A stretch of DNA of 64,000 nucleotides from positions 992,001-1,056,000 of the forward strand of contig NZ_JQMJ01000003.1 of the NCBI RefSeq assembly GCF_000744655.1, read 5' to 3'. This DNA comes from Streptacidiphilus rugosus AM-16 (GTDB lineage Bacteria; Actinomycetota; Actinomycetes; Streptomycetales; Streptomycetaceae). The translations under genes and the position numbers were made by a program. Under the pieces are notes generated by a model. It saw only the letters and a program-made list of their open reading frames with translations. It did no database searches and had not been told where the DNA came from. Below are positions 1 through 10,046 of this stretch, piece by piece. Numbering within the stretch: the first letter of the stretch is position 1; every line of letters begins with the position of its first letter.

Positions 1-2
1 TC

Positions 3-905
<903 letters not shown>

Positions 906-930
906 CCAGCCCGAACCGTGTAGTCCACCC

Positions 931-964
931 AAGGGCCGCCCCCGCGAAAGCGGGGGCGGCCCTT
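931..964 (+). terminator. Intrinsic-type terminator after clpC
   Basis: A perfect 14-bp stem (AAGGGCCGCCCCCG) plus one further C-G pair closes a GAAA tetraloop (946-949). There is no long U tract, as is usual in streptomycetes. Confidence 0.85.
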
Positions 965-1065
965 GGCGTCGGGCCATCGAACGCCACCTGATATCGTTCG
1001 CCCACTGCTGACACCGAGATCATCGGGCCCGGCCAGGGGGTCGGGCGACACCCAGGGGCGGGTTA

Positions 1066-4000
1066 GTGAAACCACATCACAGACGCACGCGTTCGAAAGC
1101 ATGGATCGGCGCGACCGCGGCCCTCGCGGCCTCCGCGCTGGTCTACGGGGCGATAGCCGAGGCGTCCTCCTCGTCCTCCTCCGCGCCGACCGCGGCGGGC
1201 ACGAGCGTGACGCCGGTCCGGCTGGGCAGCACGCTGCAGGGTCAGTTCGCCGCCGCCGCCCGCGAGTTCCACGTCCCCACGCGGGTGCTCCTGGCGCTCT
1301 CCTACCAGCAGTCGCTCTGGGACACCCACGAAGGCCTGCCGAGCACCACCGGCAACTACAACGTGATGGGCCTGACCCAGGTCAGCGCCGCCGATCTGGC
1401 GCCGACGGCGGCCGGCGAGGTCGAGAGCGGCGGCTCGGACGACCCGGCGATCGTGCGGCACGCCGCGGCTGCGAAGTCGAAGGCGAAGAAGCAGGCCCCG
1501 GCGGTCGACGCCTCGGCTCCCGGCTTCCACACGCTGGACGCCGCCGCGAAGCTGATCGGCGAGCCCGCCTCCGCGCTGAAGTCCGACGCGCGCCAGAACA
1601 TCCGCGGCGGGGCGGCGCTGCTGGCCTCGTACGAGAAGAAGCTGAACGGCTCGCTCCCCGCCGACCCGGGCCAGTGGTACCGGGCCGTCGCGCAGTTCGC
1701 CCACGCGGACGACGCCGCCACCGCGAAGGAGTTCGCCGACCGCGTCTACACGGTGATGCGCACCGGCGCGCGCCGCACGACCGCGGAGCAGCAGGCGGTG
1801 TCCCTGTCGGCCGACCCCGGCCTGAAGGTGACCGGCGCCGCCTCGGCGAGCACGCTGGCCGGCGCGGGAGTGGCGCCGAGGGCGCTCACGGTGACCCGCG
1901 CCGCGGCGGGGCCGTCGTTCAGCGCGGAGTGCCCGACCGGTCTCAGCTGCACCGTCGCGCCGGCCCTGTACAAGCAGGACTCCGCGGACATCACCGACTA
2001 CGGCAACTACGCGCTCGCGGACCGCTCCGCGGCCGGCGGCGACATCACCTCGATCGTCATCCACGACGCCGAGGGCACCGTGGCGGGGGCGATCGCGCAC
2101 TTCCAGGACCCCACCAGCTACGCCAGCTCCCACTACATCGTGGGCATGGACGGCTCGGTCGCCCAGATGGTGCCGACGGCGGACATGTCCTGGGACGCGG
2201 CCAACAAGACGTTCAACACGCACTCCGTCGGCGTGGAGCACGAGGGCTACGCGGCCAAGAGCGGTCAGTGGTACACGCCGTCGGAGTACCAGTCCTCGGC
2301 CAAGCTGGTCCGCTACCTGGCCACGCGCTTCAGCATCCCGCTCGACCGGCAGCACATCATCGGTCACGACGAGGTGCCCGGCATCAACGACTCGATGCTG
2401 CCGGCGCAGCACTGGGACCCGGGACCGTACTGGGACTGGAGCTACTACTTCAGCCTGCTGGGCGCCCCGCTGAGCGGCAACGACCAGGCTGTCGTCGGCG
2501 GCACCGTCACCATCGCGCCGCCGTACACGACCGCCAACCAGCCGGCGATGGTCGGCTGCGACGGCACCGGCACCGGCACGGCGGCCTGCCCGGCGCACCC
2601 GGCGAACTTCGTCTACCTGTACAAGGGGCCGGGCACCGGCTCCGGGCTGATCCAGGACGCGGACTACGCCGCCAACAACCGCACCGGCAGCACCGGCAAG
2701 ACCTGGGCCGCCGACTGGACCGACAAGGCGGTCTACGGCGAGACCTTCGTCGTCGCCCAGATCTCCGGTGACTGGACCGCGATCTGGTACGGCGGGCAGA
2801 AGGCCTGGTTCTACAACCCGGGCGGCGCCAACGCCTATGCCAACAACAAGCCCGGCGCGCAGCTGGCCACCCCGGCCGCCGGCAGTGCCGTGCCGGTCTA
2901 CGGTCGTGCCTTCCCGGATTCCAGCGCCTTCGGCACGAACACCGCGCTGGCGGCCAACGCGCCCATGGTTCCGCTGAGTTACTCGTTCTCTCCGGGGCAG
3001 AGCTACTTCGTGGCCGGAGCGCTCACCACGGGCGACTACTACGACTCGAACAACTACTACCCGGACTACACGAGTTGTGTGAACGGTGGTGGGTGCCAGT
3101 ACTACAAGAGCTCGGTGCAGTACTACCCGATCTCGTTCAACCACCGTCTGGTGTTCGTCAAGTCGAGCGACGTCAAGCTGTCGGCCCCGGTGACCCCGGC
3201 CACCAGCACCTACGTGCCGGTGACGCCGACGCGGCTGCTGGACACCCGGTACGGGATCGGGGCCGCCAAGGCCAAGGTCGGTCCCGGCGCGTCGATCGCG
3301 CTGAAGATCGCGGGCGCCACGGCCGGGGCGAGCACGGTGCCGAAGTCGGGCGTCACCGCCGTCGTGCTGAACGTCACCGAGACCGGCGCCACCCAGAGCG
3401 GCTTCGTCTCGGTCTACCCGGACGGCACGCCGCTGCCCAACGCGTCGAACCTCAACTTCACGACCGGCCAGACCGTCCCCAACCTGGTGACGGTCCCGCT
3501 GGGCGCGGACGGCTCGGTGCGGCTCTACAACCGGGCGGGCAGCGTCCACCTGATCGCCGACATCAGCGGCTACTACGTCAGCGGACCGAGCGGCGCGCAC
3601 TTCGTCGGCTCCGGGCCGACCCGGGTGATGGACAGCCGCACCGGCAAGGGCGTCCGCACCGGCCCGGTCGGTCAGGGCGGTTCGGTGGCGCTGCAGCTGT
3701 CGGGCGCCGGCGGCGTGATCTCCGACCCCGGCGTCACGGCCGTCGTGCTGAACGTCACGGTGACCTCGCCGACCGCCGCCAGCGACCTGATCGTCTACCC
3801 GAGCGGGCCGAGCAGGCCGACCGTCTCCAACCTGAACTACACGGCGAAGCAGACGATCTCCAACCTGGTGGTCGTCCCGGTCGGCGCGGACGGGAAGGTG
3901 ATGTTCTACAACCAGTCCGGCACGGTCCAGGTCATCGCCGACCTGGCGGGGTACTTCACCACCGGCGGCGGCTCGGTCTTCCACACCGTCGCCCCGGCGC

Positions 4001-4338
4001 GGGTGATGGACACCCGGTACGGCACCGGCGTGCGCGCCGGCGTCGTCGGGGCCGGCGGCACGGTCAGCCTGCCGCTCGGTGCGACCCACGGGATCCCGCT
4101 CAACGCCACCGCCGTGGTGATGAACGTGACCGTGGCCGGGCCCACGGCGGGCGGCTTCGTGACGGTCTATCCGGACGGCAGGACGATGCCGGGGGTGTCG
4201 AACATCAACTTCGCCGCCGGCCAGACGCTGCCGAACCTGGTCGTGGTCCCCGTGGTCAACGGCCGGGTGGACTTCACCAACAAGTTCGGCAGCGTCAGCC
4301 TGATCGCCGACCTCACCGGCTTCTTCACCGCCGGCTGA
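1066..4338 (+). CDS. Secreted N-acetylmuramoyl-L-alanine amidase with three C-terminal repeats
   Basis: A 1090-residue exported cell-wall hydrolase. The GTG start follows GGGGCGGG. Residues 12-31 form a signal or anchor helix after a basic stretch, followed by a Ser/Ala linker. Residues about 65-250 resemble a helical lysozyme-like module (VLLALSYQQSLWDTHEG). Residues about 325-455 are an Amidase_2/PGRP domain with candidate zinc ligands H333 (IVIHDAEG), H434 (IIGHDEVPG) and D451 (HWDPGPYWDW). An SH3-like region follows. From residue about 717 to the end are three repeats of about 125 residues, each beginning with an 'R-[LV]-[LM]-D-[TS]-R' motif and ending 'LIAD-x-[ST]-G-[YF]'; such repeats are common at the end of secreted actinobacterial proteins and probably bind the wall. 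Domain order is read directly; substrate is inferred. Confidence 0.88.
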   Translation: MKPHHRRTRSKAWIGATAALAASALVYGAIAEASSSSSSAPTAAGTSVTPVRLGSTLQGQFAAAAREFHVPTRVLLALSYQQSLWDTHEGLPSTTGNYNVMGLTQVSAADLAPTAAGEVESGGSDDPAIVRHAAAAKSKAKKQAPAVDASAPGFHTLDAAAKLIGEPASALKSDARQNIRGGAALLASYEKKLNGSLPADPGQWYRAVAQFAHADDAATAKEFADRVYTVMRTGARRTTAEQQAVSLSADPGLKVTGAASASTLAGAGVAPRALTVTRAAAGPSFSAECPTGLSCTVAPALYKQDSADITDYGNYALADRSAAGGDITSIVIHDAEGTVAGAIAHFQDPTSYASSHYIVGMDGSVAQMVPTADMSWDAANKTFNTHSVGVEHEGYAAKSGQWYTPSEYQSSAKLVRYLATRFSIPLDRQHIIGHDEVPGINDSMLPAQHWDPGPYWDWSYYFSLLGAPLSGNDQAVVGGTVTIAPPYTTANQPAMVGCDGTGTGTAACPAHPANFVYLYKGPGTGSGLIQDADYAANNRTGSTGKTWAADWTDKAVYGETFVVAQISGDWTAIWYGGQKAWFYNPGGANAYANNKPGAQLATPAAGSAVPVYGRAFPDSSAFGTNTALAANAPMVPLSYSFSPGQSYFVAGALTTGDYYDSNNYYPDYTSCVNGGGCQYYKSSVQYYPISFNHRLVFVKSSDVKLSAPVTPATSTYVPVTPTRLLDTRYGIGAAKAKVGPGASIALKIAGATAGASTVPKSGVTAVVLNVTETGATQSGFVSVYPDGTPLPNASNLNFTTGQTVPNLVTVPLGADGSVRLYNRAGSVHLIADISGYYVSGPSGAHFVGSGPTRVMDSRTGKGVRTGPVGQGGSVALQLSGAGGVISDPGVTAVVLNVTVTSPTAASDLIVYPSGPSRPTVSNLNYTAKQTISNLVVVPVGADGKVMFYNQSGTVQVIADLAGYFTTGGGSVFHTVAPARVMDTRYGTGVRAGVVGAGGTVSLPLGATHGIPLNATAVVMNVTVAGPTAGGFVTVYPDGRTMPGVSNINFAAGQTLPNLVVVPVVNGRVDFTNKFGSVSLIADLTGFFTAG

Positions 4339-4368
4339 GCGCGGGCGCTCCGCGCCGCAACGCACCGC

Positions 4369-4401
4369 AGGGCCCGGCTCCCGAGAGGGGAGCCGGGCCC
4401 T
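4369..4401. terminator. Bidirectional terminator between convergent genes
   Basis: A perfect 14-bp stem (AGGGCCCGGCTCCC / GGGAGCCGGGCCCT) with a GAGAG loop separates the amidase gene (stop 4338) from the oppositely transcribed trypsin-NACHT gene (stop at 4405). Confidence 0.85.
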
Positions 4402-4404
4402 CGG

Positions 4405-7400
4405 TCATGTGAAGCGGTACCAGCGGAAGTTCTCCGAGGGCCGGATCCGCGGTGCGGGCGCGGGCACGGCGTTCGTCGGCACCTCCTTCATCCCCGTGTC
4501 GAAGCCGACGAGCAGGTCCGCGGGGAAGCCCTCGACCGCCCGGCCCGGCGCCCAGTCCACGCCGTAGAACCAGAGGCTGGTCAGCCCGGGGAAGAGCCGG
4601 GTGACGGCGGTCGGGCTGAAGAACCTGGGCTGCCGCAGCCGCAGCACCTCGACGTGGGGGAGCGGCGGTGCCAGGTCCACCAGCGGGTGGGAGTCGAAGG
4701 CCTCCAGATCCAGGGTGGTGATCCTGCGGTGCGCGCGCAGCAGCTCCCAGTCCTCGGGGAGCAGGTCGGAGGCCATCAGCCGCAGCGAGCTCAGCTTCGG
4801 CGCGCGCAGCACCTGCTCCAGTTCCAGACGCCGTCCGAAGGGGGCGGACGCGTTCGCGAAGCTCACGTGCTCCAGCTCGGTCATCCGCCCCAGCGGCGCC
4901 ATCGAGGGGACGCCGGGGCAGCCGAGGACGATGACCCGCTCGATCGGCCGGTCCGCGAGCGGAGCCAGGTCGAAGGAGCCGGAGCAGTTGATGAGCAGCA
5001 GGTTGGTCAGCTCCGGTGCGTCGCGCACCAGGCCCAGGTCGACGGGGTTGGGGTTCTCGTGCAGACGCAGTTCGCGCAGCGGCTCGCGCGGCAGCAGGCG
5101 GATCACGTCGTCGGTCAGGTCGCCGGAGAACTCGATCCGCCGCACCGGCTCCTCGACCTGCGTGCACAGGAACTCGACCTCGGCCCGGCCGGTGGCGACC
5201 AGGCGCAGGTCCTTCGAGCGGTCCAGCCGGGCGATCACGGCGCGGCCGTAGTCCTGCGTGTCGAAGCGCTGCCACGCGTACGCCAACTGGGCGCGGACCT
5301 CCAGCATCGGGTGGTCCGCGTAGGCGGCGAGCAGCGGGAGGGCCCGCTCGGTCCCGATGAGCGAGGCGCAGACGACCACGCCGAGCGCCGTCGCGTCGTC
5401 CAGGCCCTCCGGGCCGGGCAGCAGCTCCAGGACCACGGGGCCGGCGATGGCGAGCGCTTTGCCCGCCTCGCGGCCCTGCGGCGGCACCAGGGCCTCCGAG
5501 GCCCGGGTCACCTCCTCGCGGACACCCGGGTCCAGCTCGACCGCCAGCTCCAGGCAGGCGGCGGCCAGCAGCCGCAGCCGGTGGGCGTGCTCGGGCTCGG
5601 CCTCCGCCCGGCGCAGGATGCCGGTCAGCAGGTCCGCGCGCTCCCTGCGGCGGCCGTGGCCGACGGCGAGGCGGAACACGTCCTCCCACTGGTCCTCGTG
5701 GGCGTGCTCGACCAGCAGCGGGAGGTCGCCCTCCTCGATCGCGGCGAGGGCGCCGAGGTAGTCCTGGAAGGTGCGGTGGACGAAGTCCACGGCGCCGGAG
5801 ACCGGTTCGCGCAGCAGGCCGCAGCGGACCAGCAGGTGCCGCAGCACCCGCGGCGGGTCGGGCTCGATCTGCGGCATCTGCGGCAGCGCGCGCTCGATCC
5901 TGGCCAGCGCCTGATCGGTGGAGAGCTCGGACCGGCCGTTGCGGATCAGCCAGTAGGCGAGTTTCTGCAGCAGCGCCAGCTGCTGCGCCTCGGTCAGCCT
6001 GATGCCCTCGGACGCGGGGTCGACGCCGCGCTCCTCGTCCCTGCGGACCAGCAGCATCTCCAGCGCCGCGTCGTAGAGGGCCATCCTGCCGTTGGGCAGA
6101 TGGCCGCGGCGGTCCGCGTTGAGGGCGCAGATCAGCGAGCACATCAGCGGGTTGGTGGCCAGCCGGCCGAGGTCCTGCTTGCGGCCGACCGCCTCGGTCA
6201 GCTGGGCGCGCCACAGGGACAGCTCCTCGCGCTGCTCGGCGACGGCCCCCACCGAGGCGGCACGGTGCCAGCGGTCGATGAAGGCGACGACGTCGCCGCG
6301 GCTCATCGGCAGCAGCTCCAGCTCGGAGAAGCCGAGTTCGGACAGCCACCCCTCGCGGACGGCGGAGGGGCGGGTGGTGACCAGGCAGCGGGAGTCGGGG
6401 TAGGCGGCGAGCAGTCCCCGCAGCCAGTCGTGGACGCGGCGGCGTTCGGTCTCCGGCACCTCGTCGATGCCGTCGATCAGCAGCAGCACGCGGCCCTCGG
6501 CCAGGCGGCGGCTCATCCAGCCCTCGGAGCCGGGGAAGCCGGCCAGCGGGTTGCCGGACGCCTTCAGGAACTCCTCCGGCCCGGGCAGGTCCCTGCCGGG
6601 CCTGGCGATGGCCCGCAGCCGCAGCAGCACCGGGATGCAGTCCTTGAACTGGCTCAGCTGGTCCGGCAGTTCGTCGCGGGCGGCCAGCGTGGTGAGCCAC
6701 TGCAGCAGGGTGGTCTTGCCGGAGCCCGCGCCGCCGCGCAGCAGGATCCGGCTCTCCTGGGCTAGCGCGTCCTCGACCCGCTGTGAGGAGGGGGCCTCGG
6801 ACTCCTCGTCGAGGCGGGGCCGTCCGCCGGTGAGCTCCAGGCTCAGATAGGCGACGTCGAGCTGCCAGGAGTCCCCGTCCTGGCCGGAGCGGGTGACGCC
6901 GTAGATCTTGACCTTGTCCCACTCCGCCGCGAGGTAGTCGCGCAGCCGGTCCTCGAAGGACTCGGCCTGCGGGGCGAGCGTGGTGCGGAGGAAGGTGACA
7001 TTCCCCCGGTCGAAGATCTCGCAGACCTCGTCGTCCTCGACGAACTCCTGGCCGAGGGTGAGCTCCAGTCGGCTCTCGCCCCAGTGCGGCGGCACCGAAC
7101 GCACCAGGCCCACCAGGCAGTTGTTCACGAAGACCGGCGCGCCGGACATGCCTGCCCAGGGGGAGGGGCTGCCCTGGTCTCCGACGGGCGGCTGATGGTC
7201 GCCGTCCAGCACCGGCCGCCCGTTCAGCAGGCCGCTGGCGGGCTTGAGGGTGCCGGTGAGCTGCTCGGTGTCGAGCTCCCCGCCGCCCGAGCGCTGCATC
7301 CGCGGATAGCCGACGGCGCCGGCGCCGGTCAGCGGGGACAGGCCCCGCAGGAACCCCCAGGTCAGGCGCTCGAAGCCGCGGAACACGGTCGCGGGCAGCA

Positions 7401-7626
7401 GCAGCGAGTCCGAGACCAGCAGGGCGGCGTCGCACCGCTCGTCGTGGCGCCGCCAGACGACCTTGCACGGGTAGGGCCCGCCGTGTCCGGGGATCGCGAC
7501 GGAGGCCTCCTCCGCGTCGCCGACCACGTGGGCGGCGGTGAGCACCATCCACGGACTGAGCAGGTAGCCGCTGCCCTGGCCCTCGCCGAGGACGGCGGCC
7601 AGGCGTTCGGGTTGAGGATGGGTCAC
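4405..7626 (-). CDS. Trypsin-like protease-NACHT NTPase-LRR protein (STAND conflict protein)
   Basis: A 1073-residue three-part signalling protein. Residues 10-215 are a chymotrypsin-fold protease with the full triad: H33 (TAAHVV), D66 (CDAALL) and S161 (GMSGAP). Residues about 290-500 are a NACHT NTPase with Walker A GGAGSGKTT (298-306) and Walker B LLLIDGIDEVP. A helical arm with HEAT-like repeats follows, and residues about 830-1050 are leucine-rich repeats (LRELRLHEN, LSSLRLMAS, ITTLDLEAF) that would act as sensor. The GTG start at 7626 overlaps the stop of the upstream trypco2 gene (GTGA), so the two are translationally coupled. Trypsin-NACHT proteins with trypco partners are known from comparative genomics as actinobacterial conflict systems. 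That recognition through the LRRs activates the protease is inference. No frameshift is seen. Confidence 0.9.
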   Translation of the reverse strand: MTHPQPERLAAVLGEGQGSGYLLSPWMVLTAAHVVGDAEEASVAIPGHGGPYPCKVVWRRHDERCDAALLVSDSLLLPATVFRGFERLTWGFLRGLSPLTGAGAVGYPRMQRSGGGELDTEQLTGTLKPASGLLNGRPVLDGDHQPPVGDQGSPSPWAGMSGAPVFVNNCLVGLVRSVPPHWGESRLELTLGQEFVEDDEVCEIFDRGNVTFLRTTLAPQAESFEDRLRDYLAAEWDKVKIYGVTRSGQDGDSWQLDVAYLSLELTGGRPRLDEESEAPSSQRVEDALAQESRILLRGGAGSGKTTLLQWLTTLAARDELPDQLSQFKDCIPVLLRLRAIARPGRDLPGPEEFLKASGNPLAGFPGSEGWMSRRLAEGRVLLLIDGIDEVPETERRRVHDWLRGLLAAYPDSRCLVTTRPSAVREGWLSELGFSELELLPMSRGDVVAFIDRWHRAASVGAVAEQREELSLWRAQLTEAVGRKQDLGRLATNPLMCSLICALNADRRGHLPNGRMALYDAALEMLLVRRDEERGVDPASEGIRLTEAQQLALLQKLAYWLIRNGRSELSTDQALARIERALPQMPQIEPDPPRVLRHLLVRCGLLREPVSGAVDFVHRTFQDYLGALAAIEEGDLPLLVEHAHEDQWEDVFRLAVGHGRRRERADLLTGILRRAEAEPEHAHRLRLLAAACLELAVELDPGVREEVTRASEALVPPQGREAGKALAIAGPVVLELLPGPEGLDDATALGVVVCASLIGTERALPLLAAYADHPMLEVRAQLAYAWQRFDTQDYGRAVIARLDRSKDLRLVATGRAEVEFLCTQVEEPVRRIEFSGDLTDDVIRLLPREPLRELRLHENPNPVDLGLVRDAPELTNLLLINCSGSFDLAPLADRPIERVIVLGCPGVPSMAPLGRMTELEHVSFANASAPFGRRLELEQVLRAPKLSSLRLMASDLLPEDWELLRAHRRITTLDLEAFDSHPLVDLAPPLPHVEVLRLRQPRFFSPTAVTRLFPGLTSLWFYGVDWAPGRAVEGFPADLLVGFDTGMKEVPTNAVPAPAPRIRPSENFRWYRFT

Positions 7627-7964
7627 GGCGTCTGCGTCGGTCCGAAGTTGCCGGTCCTGGCCCGGTCGGGGTTGCTCACGTCCCACCGCGCGTTGCTGCC
7701 GCGGTGCTTGGGCGACAGGGTGACCGAGACCCGCTGGGTCTCGGTGCGGCCGCGAGCGGCCTCGTAGCCCGCGGCCAGGACCCAGGCCTTGACCCCGCCC
7801 TTCACCGTGCGGTCGTGGTTCAGCTGGACCTCGAACTCCAGGTGGATGTCCCCGACTTCGAAGGCGAGGTCGGAGTTCGTGCCGCGGGCCGCGGCGTCGA
7901 CGAGCTGGGTGCGGATCGCCTCGATGGCGTCGGCGAGCTCGATGCGGTGGTCGTGGTCGTCCAT
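7623..7964 (-). CDS. Trypco2-type protein (trypsin-co-occurring domain 2)
   Basis: A 113-residue soluble protein directly upstream of, and overlapping by 4 bases with, the trypsin-NACHT gene. It starts at ATG with GAGG just upstream. The pattern LADAIEAIRTQLVDAA, then FEVGDIHLEFEVQL, then GVKAWVLAAGYEAARGR followed by a strand ending VSVTLSPKHRG, fits the trypco2 family: a helix, two amphipathic strands and a C-terminal strand. The family is defined by its linkage to trypsin-like proteases in STAND conflict systems. Its biochemical role is not established; it could be the protease target, an adaptor or an inhibitor. Confidence 0.8.
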   Translation of the reverse strand: MDDHDHRIELADAIEAIRTQLVDAAARGTNSDLAFEVGDIHLEFEVQLNHDRTVKGGVKAWVLAAGYEAARGRTETQRVSVTLSPKHRGSNARWDVSNPDRARTGNFGPTQTP

Positions 7965-8017
7965 GCCTCAATGATCCCCGAACCCGCGCCTCTCGAACGG
8001 GCTTTCGCGACCGTTGC

Positions 8018-9124
8018 TCAGGCCTCCGCGCCCTGGGCGATCGCCTCGGCGACCTCCTCCACCCGCGCGGCCTCCTCGGCGGCGAAGCGCTCCGCGTCGA
8101 GCTGCTCGGCGATCTCCTCGTCCTGCGCCATCAGCGCGTCCAGGTTCGAGTCGCCCATGTCGAAGACGCCCATGTCGAGGTAGGCCTGCTGCAGCTTCGG
8201 CCCCCACAGGCCGATGTCCTTGACGCAGGGCACGATCCGGGAGAACAGCAGCTTCCTGAAGAACTGCAGGTACTCGCTCTTCTCGCTCAGCTCCTCGGCC
8301 TCCTTGAGCGGGACGCCGAAGTCCTCCAGCACCTCCACGCCCCGGATCCGGTCCCGCATCAGGTAGCAGCCCTCGATCACGAACTCCTCGCGCTCGGCGA
8401 GCTCGGCCGAGGAAAGCTGGGCGTAGTAGTCCTTGAGCGCCATCCGACCGAAGGCCACGTGCCGGGCCTCGTCCTGCATGACGTAGGCGAGCAGCTGCTT
8501 GGGCAGCGGCTTGCTGGTGGTGTCCCGCAGCATGCCGAAGGCGGCGAGCGCGAGGCCCTCGATCAGGACCTGCATGCCCAGGTAGGGCATGTCCCAGCGG
8601 GAGTCGCGCAGCGTGTCGCCCAGCAGCGACTGGAGGTTGTCGTTGATCGGGTAGAGCATGCCGATCTTCTCGTGCAGGAAGCGCGAGTAGAGCTCGACAT
8701 GGCGGGCCTCGTCCATGGTCTGGGTCGCCGAGTAGAACTTGGCGTCCATGTCCGGCACCGACTCGACGATGCGCGCGGCGCAGACCATGGCGCCCTGCTC
8801 GCCGTGCAGGAACTGGCTGAACTGCCAGGAGGCGTAGTGCCGGCGCAGGTCGGCACGGTTGGCCTCGCTCATCCTGTCCCAGTACGGCGTGCCGTAGAGG
8901 GTCATCGCCTCGTCAGGGACGCCGAGCGGGTCGTACGGGTCGACCTCGATCGACCAGTCGATCCGCTTGACCTGGTCCCACTGCTTGTCCTTGCCCTTCT
9001 GGTACAGGTTGAGCAGCCGCTCACGGCCCTCGTCGTACTCCCAGTTGAAGCGGGCCGCCCCGGAGGCGGGGACGGTCCAGAGGCCTTCGGCCGGTGGGGT
9101 GGTGTAGAGGTCGTGCGTCGGCAT
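8018..9124 (-). CDS. Ferritin-like di-iron protein (oxygenase/reductase-type)
   Basis: A 368-residue four-helix-bundle protein with a complete di-iron ligand set: E109 (HGEQGA), E139 and H142 (DEARHVE), E189 (LIEGLAL), E219 and H222 (DEARHVAF). The two DEARH motifs are typical of ribonucleotide-reductase-like and AurF-like non-haem di-iron enzymes. The N-terminal 60 residues (WTVPASGAARFNWEY, WSIEVDPYDPLG) are seen in actinobacterial proteins annotated only as ferritin-like. The substrate cannot be told. It lies 53 bases upstream of the trypco2 gene on the same strand, so some read-through is possible, though a functional link is not shown. The C-terminus is Glu/Ala-rich and disordered. Confidence 0.82.
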   Translation of the reverse strand: MPTHDLYTTPPAEGLWTVPASGAARFNWEYDEGRERLLNLYQKGKDKQWDQVKRIDWSIEVDPYDPLGVPDEAMTLYGTPYWDRMSEANRADLRRHYASWQFSQFLHGEQGAMVCAARIVESVPDMDAKFYSATQTMDEARHVELYSRFLHEKIGMLYPINDNLQSLLGDTLRDSRWDMPYLGMQVLIEGLALAAFGMLRDTTSKPLPKQLLAYVMQDEARHVAFGRMALKDYYAQLSSAELAEREEFVIEGCYLMRDRIRGVEVLEDFGVPLKEAEELSEKSEYLQFFRKLLFSRIVPCVKDIGLWGPKLQQAYLDMGVFDMGDSNLDALMAQDEEIAEQLDAERFAAEEAARVEEVAEAIAQGAEA

Positions 9125-9409
9125 GGTGGGCTCCTTTGACGCCGAGTACGGGCCCGAAACGAGGGCCTGCCAGGAGCGTCACATGCGTTTACCAACCGGT
9201 CAACCACGGCTGGGGACAGCGCGGAGCCACCCGGATCCGGCGGATCCTTGTGGCCCCTGCGTATTGACAGTCAGTCGAATGAGCGCATGCGACCGGTCCG
9301 CCGGACGGTCCGTTGTCGGGCCGCGCGCCCGGTTTCCGGCTGGGTCGGGGTCTACCTGGTGGGAGGCGGCTCCGGCCCGGGGCGCGCCGCGGATACCGGG
9401 AGAGTCACG

Positions 9410-10012
9410 ATGGGAAAACTCGTGGTCAGCCAGAACGTCACGCTCGACGGCGTCGTCGAGGATCCGAGCGGTGAGGGAGGGCTCAGGCACGGCGGCTGGT
9501 TCGTCCGGTTCATGGGCCAGGACTGGGAGGCGTGGGCGGAGCTCGAACTGGCCGAAGCGCAGGCCGCCGAGGCGCTGCTGATGGGTCGGCGAACCGACGA
9601 GTACTTCGGCGCGCGATCGTCGGTCATGAGCGGCGAGTGGTTGGACCGTTTGAACCGTCTGCCCAAGTACGTCGTGTCCGGGACGCTCAAGGAGCCCAAG
9701 TGGACGAACGCCACCGTCCTGGCGGGCGAGGTGGTCGCCGAGGTCTCGAACCTCAGGCAGCGGACAGCAGGCGAGATCGTCGTGTACGGCAGCCGTCCGC
9801 TGGTGCGCACGCTGATGGAACACGACCTGGTCGACGAGCTGCGCCTGACCGTCTTCCCGGTCGTGGTCGGCGCGGGCGAGCGCCTGTTCGGCGAGACCGA
9901 CGACGAGCGACCCCTGCGCCTGATCCGCACGAGGACCGTGGGGAACGGCCTCGCCCACCTGACCTACGAGCGCGCCCGTGAGGTCCCCGGCCGGACGGCC
10001 GCCCGTCGCTGA
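9410..10012 (+). CDS. Dihydrofolate reductase / RibD C-terminal domain family protein
   Basis: A 200-residue single-domain NADPH reductase fold. The ATG at 9410 follows GGGAGAG at good spacing. The N-terminus LVVSQNVTLDGVVEDP, the GRRTDEYF motif and the C-terminal VVVGAGERLFGE are hallmarks of RibD_C/DHFR-like proteins (compare YyaP/YwjB). The true substrate of such stand-alone members is generally unknown. It diverges from the ferritin-like gene across a 285-base spacer that contains a TTGACA hexamer at 9264-9269 but no convincing -10 box. Confidence 0.85.
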   Translation: MGKLVVSQNVTLDGVVEDPSGEGGLRHGGWFVRFMGQDWEAWAELELAEAQAAEALLMGRRTDEYFGARSSVMSGEWLDRLNRLPKYVVSGTLKEPKWTNATVLAGEVVAEVSNLRQRTAGEIVVYGSRPLVRTLMEHDLVDELRLTVFPVVVGAGERLFGETDDERPLRLIRTRTVGNGLAHLTYERAREVPGRTAARR

Positions 10013-10046
10013 AGCACGCCGTCCGCCGGAACAGGCACGGCCTCTG

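Noticed and set aside
1063..4365. Long open frame antisense to the amidase gene (about 1100 codons)
   Set aside because: High-GC DNA gives long open antisense frames; the product is Arg/Gly-rich with no domain, while the plus strand encodes a clear amidase.
4325..7552. Long alternative frame on the same strand as the trypsin-NACHT gene
   Set aside because: Its translation is Arg/Pro-rich and domainless; the frame with protease, NACHT and LRR motifs is the real one.
9125..9409. Promoter with TTGACA at 9264-9269 driving the reductase gene
   Set aside because: No acceptable -10 box at 16-18 bases, so not listed as a feature.
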